A stretch of 20,342 nt of DNA, from contig CAYWBW010000033.1 in NCBI GenBank assembly GCA_964456745.1, positions 1-20,342 on the forward strand. Direction: 5' to 3'. Source of the stretch: CAYWBW01 sp964456745. GTDB lineage: Bacteria > Patescibacteriota > Gracilibacteria > GCA-2401425 > JAJOLG01. The notes beneath the pieces were generated by a model. The model ran no database searches and was not told where the DNA came from. It saw only the letters and a program-made list of their open reading frames with translations. Position numbers and translations under genes: made by a program. Shown here piece by piece: positions 19,879 to 20,342 of the stretch (within the stretch, counting starts at the first letter, position 1; each line of letters begins with the position of its first letter).

Positions 19879-19919
19879 AAAAAGCTCGTTTTCACAGTAG
19901 GAAAGGAGCTTTTTGTATT
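19879..19919 (+). terminator. Intrinsic terminator after tRNA-Val
   Basis: AAAAAGCTC (19879-19887) pairs with GAGCTTTTT (19906-19914). The 18-nt loop may close further through GTTTTC and GGAAAG. It is followed by G and TATTTT, so the T-run is partly in the stem. It sits 30 nt beyond the tRNA 3' end and should end its transcript. Confidence 0.7.
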
Positions 19920-19981
19920 TTAGTAAAATGTTCGACCACACTATTTTTTGCAATTGACCCTTTTTTTTAGTTCACACAATT

Positions 19982-20299
19982 CTAGTATAACGAAGGGCTT
20001 TTAAGAAGTTCGAGCGTCCTACGAGCTGAATCGAATGCATGGTCAATATTGTGGTCTACTTTTTCTAATTCCTCTCTTAATATTCTTTTTTCAGTTTTTA
20101 TTTCTATATTTTTATTCTCAAAATTTCAATCATCAATTTTGTCATCTAGTTTTATATCTAGGAGTCTTTTCTCTTTATTATTTAGGAGCTGGATTTGGTG
20201 ATTAATATTTTTTACAACTGTTCACCTCTCTAATTCTTGAACTGCTGTTTTATCTTTTAGAGCTTGTATTGCGATTCAGTAAAATTCATGAGATTGCAA
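19982..20299 (-). pseudogene. C-terminal remnant of a large serine recombinase
   Basis: About 105 residues are readable from a TTG at 20299 to a TAG at 19982; the frame stays open about 18 nt further upstream without an ATG. The charged, heptad-like sequence HQIQLLNNKEKRLLDIKL, DDKIDDGNFENKNIEIKTE and ELEKVDHNIDHAFDSARRTL is the coiled-coil tail of large serine recombinases (resolvase-type integrases with a zinc ribbon). The catalytic domain with its Ser, the recombinase domain and the zinc ribbon are absent. The usual end of the protein after the coiled coil is also missing, so it looks truncated on both sides. The three in-frame TGA codons read as Gly, meaning the element was adapted to this code. 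It lies 133 nt from tRNA-Val, a common integration neighbourhood. It could alternatively be a small free-standing coiled-coil gene using TTG. Confidence 0.55.
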
Positions 20300-20342
20300 A
20301 CTTATAATATATAATTACAATAGATTTAGTAATAACTAACTA

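Noticed and set aside
20008..20025. GTTCGAG followed by TCCT near the recombinase remnant, resembling the tRNA-Val T-arm (GTTCGAGTCCTGT), as an attachment-site repeat.
   Set aside because: Only seven bases match contiguously before the register shifts by two, and the site lies within the recombinase reading frame. This is too short to claim an att duplication.
1..20342. CRISPR arrays, insertion sequences or rRNA.
   Set aside because: No regularly spaced repeats, transposase genes with terminal inverted repeats or rRNA segments were seen.

Overview
The window reads as chromosome of a Gracilibacteria (BD1-5)-type member of the Candidate Phyla Radiation. It is very AT-rich, and TGA is sense throughout, sitting exactly where glycine is required: the subtilase motifs S-HGTH-VAG and GTSMSTP, the glutamate dehydrogenase PLGGGKGG and QGFGNAG motifs, the short-chain dehydrogenase TGGATGIG motif, and the ribonucleotide reductase core. 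Only TAA and TAG end genes, so this is translation table 25. CGA and CGG still fall at expected arginines (NrdA NIRAKG, GDH DLRVAVQ), which argues against the Absconditabacterales variant that also recodes CGA/CGG to Trp. No start codon is preceded by a Shine-Dalgarno motif, and some starts lie where leaderless or nearly leaderless transcripts would begin. All genes below were rebuilt by reading TGA as Gly; a standard-code reading shatters them into short pieces.

Left part (1-6589): a possible tRNA 3' end and an intrinsic terminator, then about 460 bp with no convincing gene. A two-gene surface-protease unit follows: a small membrane-anchored protein resembling a subtilisin propeptide/I9 inhibitor, and 6 nt later an 1878-aa secreted subtilase. 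The subtilase has its own propeptide, a MAM/jelly-roll-like insertion inside the catalytic domain, an array of Ig-like repeats, a Cys-rich segment and three C-terminal SLH domains for S-layer/cell-wall anchoring.

Middle (6590-11483): a class I ribonucleotide reductase operon (nrdA with an N-terminal ATP-cone, then nrdB with the radical tyrosine). Two NrdR boxes lie over its promoter. A small Ser/Asn-rich lipoprotein (minus strand) and a short-chain dehydrogenase follow.

Right part (11480-18311): thrS (minus, lacking the TGS domain), an 803-aa multispanning transporter-like protein fused to HEAT repeats (plus), glutamate dehydrogenase (minus) and an NAD(P)-dependent malic enzyme (plus). From nrdB to the malic enzyme seven consecutive genes alternate strand. 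All three convergent junctions are stop-to-stop with 2 nt or less between genes, and two share a 4-nt overlap of their stop codons. Glutamate dehydrogenase and malic enzyme start divergently and would feed 2-oxoglutarate, pyruvate and reduced cofactor, fitting an organism living on scavenged amino and organic acids.

Right end (18312-20342): a two-gene unit of a VirB2/TrbC-like pilin-type membrane protein and an FtsA/PilM-like actin-fold ATPase, then tRNA-Val(UAC) with an encoded CCA, a terminator, and the C-terminal remnant of a large serine recombinase on the minus strand, probably the trace of an integrated element near the tRNA.
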